Positions 6,403-6,854 of a stretch of 6,854 nt of DNA are shown here, one piece after another. Origin of the DNA: Gammaproteobacteria bacterium (GTDB taxonomy: Bacteria; Pseudomonadota; Gammaproteobacteria; Steroidobacterales; Woeseiaceae); NCBI GenBank assembly GCA_029881015.1, contig JAOUNK010000180.1:1-6854 (forward strand). Direction: 5' to 3'. The notes under the pieces were generated by a model that was given only the letters and a program-made list of their open reading frames with translations, did not search any database and was not told where the DNA came from. Both the position numbers and the translations under genes were made by a program. The first letter of the stretch is position 1. Each line of letters opens with the position of its first letter.

Positions 6403-6426
6403 ATTTCACCTGAACTGTGAAATTTT
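6403..6426 (+). terminator. Weak terminator-like hairpin after smpB
   Basis: ATTTCAC (6403-6409) and GTGAAAT (6417-6423) form a perfect 7-bp stem around a 7-nt loop, followed by TTT. The stem has only two G-C pairs and the T-run is short, so termination would be inefficient. It could instead be a binding-site dyad upstream of the ssrA promoter. smpB to ssrA read-through is plausible if it does not terminate. Confidence 0.35.
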
Positions 6427-6437
6427 GACTCTCTAGA

Positions 6438-6465
6438 TTGTTTTCGCCCAATAAGTACCTACACT
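6438..6465 (+). promoter_or_regulatory. Candidate sigma-70 promoter of ssrA
   Basis: TTGTTT (6438-6443) and TACACT (6460-6465) are separated by 16 bp. Transcription would begin near 6472, leaving a leader of about five bases for RNase P to remove before the mature 5' end at 6477, as happens for tRNA-like ends. An alternative is TTGACT (6425-6430) with CAATAA (6449-6454) at 18 bp. Both are judged by eye. Confidence 0.4.
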
Positions 6466-6476
6466 AGACGCTACAC

Positions 6477-6838
6477 GGGGGTGACATGGCTTCGACGTGG
6501 GTCGCGAAACTCCGAGTGCATGCCGAGGGACAGAGTACCTCGTAAATCCAACTGTAAAACTTATAGTTGCCAACGACGACAACTACGCTTTAGCTGCTTA
6601 AAAACCAGTTTGAAGCCTTCTGCCCGGTACGTGCCTGTGCGTCCGGTTCACAGGAGTCACCGACACAGGACCGCGGCAAGGGCATGTTCTGGGCTCGAAC
6701 CGTTAAATCCTTACAGAACTGGCTGTGAGTTTTCCCTGCCCGTCGGGTAGCCCGCAGTGAGATTAATGACGGAATAAGCATGTAGACCTCGTGGCAGAGG
6801 ACTTGCGGACGCGAGTTCGATTCTCGCCACCTCCACCA
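6477..6838 (+). ncRNA. ssrA: Transfer-messenger RNA (tmRNA, one-piece)
   Basis: tmRNA enters stalled ribosomes as an alanyl-tRNA mimic, then supplies a short reading frame that tags the unfinished protein for degradation. The gene is 362 nt, nearly the E. coli length. The acceptor stem pairs GGGGGUG (6477-6483) with CACCUCC (6828-6834), including the G3-U wobble (6479 with 6832) read by alanyl-tRNA synthetase. The discriminator A (6835) and encoded CCA (6836-6838) follow. The T arm is GCGAG/CUCGC with loop UUCGAUU. The conserved 5' GGCUUCGACGUGG, GUGCAUGCCGAGG and 3' AAGCAUGUAGACC segments are present. A pseudoknot-like region follows the tag frame: CCTGTG/CACAGG (6634-6639, 6649-6654) with its loop CGGT able to pair with ACCG (6659-6662). 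UGCCC (6621-6625) can pair with GGGCA (6680-6684). It is linked to its protein partner smpB. The gene is complete, with no permuted two-piece layout. Only 16 bases follow, with no visible terminator. Confidence 0.97.
6569..6601 (+). other. tmRNA tag-peptide reading frame, ANDDNYALAA
   Basis: Starting at the resume codon GCC, the frame reads ANDDNYALAA followed by TAA. With the alanine carried by tmRNA itself, the added tag is AANDDNYALAA, differing from the E. coli tag by Asp for Glu at one position and matching the Pseudomonas tag as I recall it. The terminal LAA is the part seen by ClpXP, and the ANDDNY part overlaps the SspB contact region. A UAGUU stretch just upstream fits the element that sets the resume frame. 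Confidence 0.95.
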
Positions 6839-6854
6839 ATACAGGGTCCGAGAG

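Larger units (their letters stand above)
6363..6476. other. AT-rich spacer between smpB and ssrA
   Basis: The first 88 bases are about 28% GC by hand count, far lower than the flanking genes. They hold no open frame of note. Visible structure: an imperfect TTATT/AATAA dyad right after the smpB stop, a better hairpin at 6403-6423, the ssrA promoter candidates, and an 8-bp direct repeat CAATAAGT (6371-6378 and 6449-6456). AT-rich DNA ahead of a stable-RNA promoter is often an UP element, the simplest explanation for the composition. Confidence 0.6.

Noticed and set aside
6481..6750. 89-codon plus-strand open frame within ssrA
   Set aside because: It is an incidental open frame through the tmRNA; the only translated part expected is the tag frame at 6569-6601.

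Overview
The window reads as core chromosome of a gammaproteobacterium with moderately high GC. Protein-level matches (recalled from memory, not searched) are consistently to Gammaproteobacteria: NadK, RecN, BamE, RatA, RnfH and SmpB align with E. coli residue patterns. Fur and the tmRNA tag (ANDDNYALAA) look Pseudomonas-like. HrcA, which E. coli lacks, suggests a lineage outside the enterics, such as a Pseudomonas-, Xanthomonas- or Chromatiales-like group. The exact lineage cannot be fixed from this stretch.

Layout, left to right. Positions 1-230 (minus) are the 5' part of hrcA, the heat-shock repressor, running off the window edge. After a 58-bp divergent spacer comes nadK-recN (plus, 289-2872), a tight pair separated by 1 bp. 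fur (minus, 2876-3295) converges on recN with a 3-bp gap and is divergent from bamE (plus, 3356-3688). bamE overlaps the end of rnfH by 18 bp tail to tail. rnfH and ratA (minus, 3671-4361) overlap by 11 bp. Sixteen bp upstream of ratA on the same strand ends a sodium:neurotransmitter-symporter family transporter (4378-5778). Across a 110-bp divergent region lies smpB (plus, 5889-6362), followed by a 114-bp AT-rich spacer and the full tmRNA gene ssrA (6477-6838). Only 16 bp remain after ssrA. No gene-free stretch exceeds about 120 bp.

The order nadK, recN, bamE, rnfH(-), ratA(-), smpB, ssrA is the E. coli order. Here it has two extra genes (fur between recN and bamE; the transporter between ratA and smpB) and hrcA where E. 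coli has grpE. By function the genes cover NADP supply, recombination repair, iron regulation, outer-membrane assembly, a ribosome/quinone-linked START protein with its RnfH partner, and trans-translation (SmpB plus tmRNA).

I found no convincing undescribed system. The points worth a second look are the transporter placed ahead of ratA-rnfH, the lack of Shine-Dalgarno signals around the compact hrcA/nadK promoter region, a small perfect hairpin in the transporter leader, and the AT-rich spacer before ssrA.
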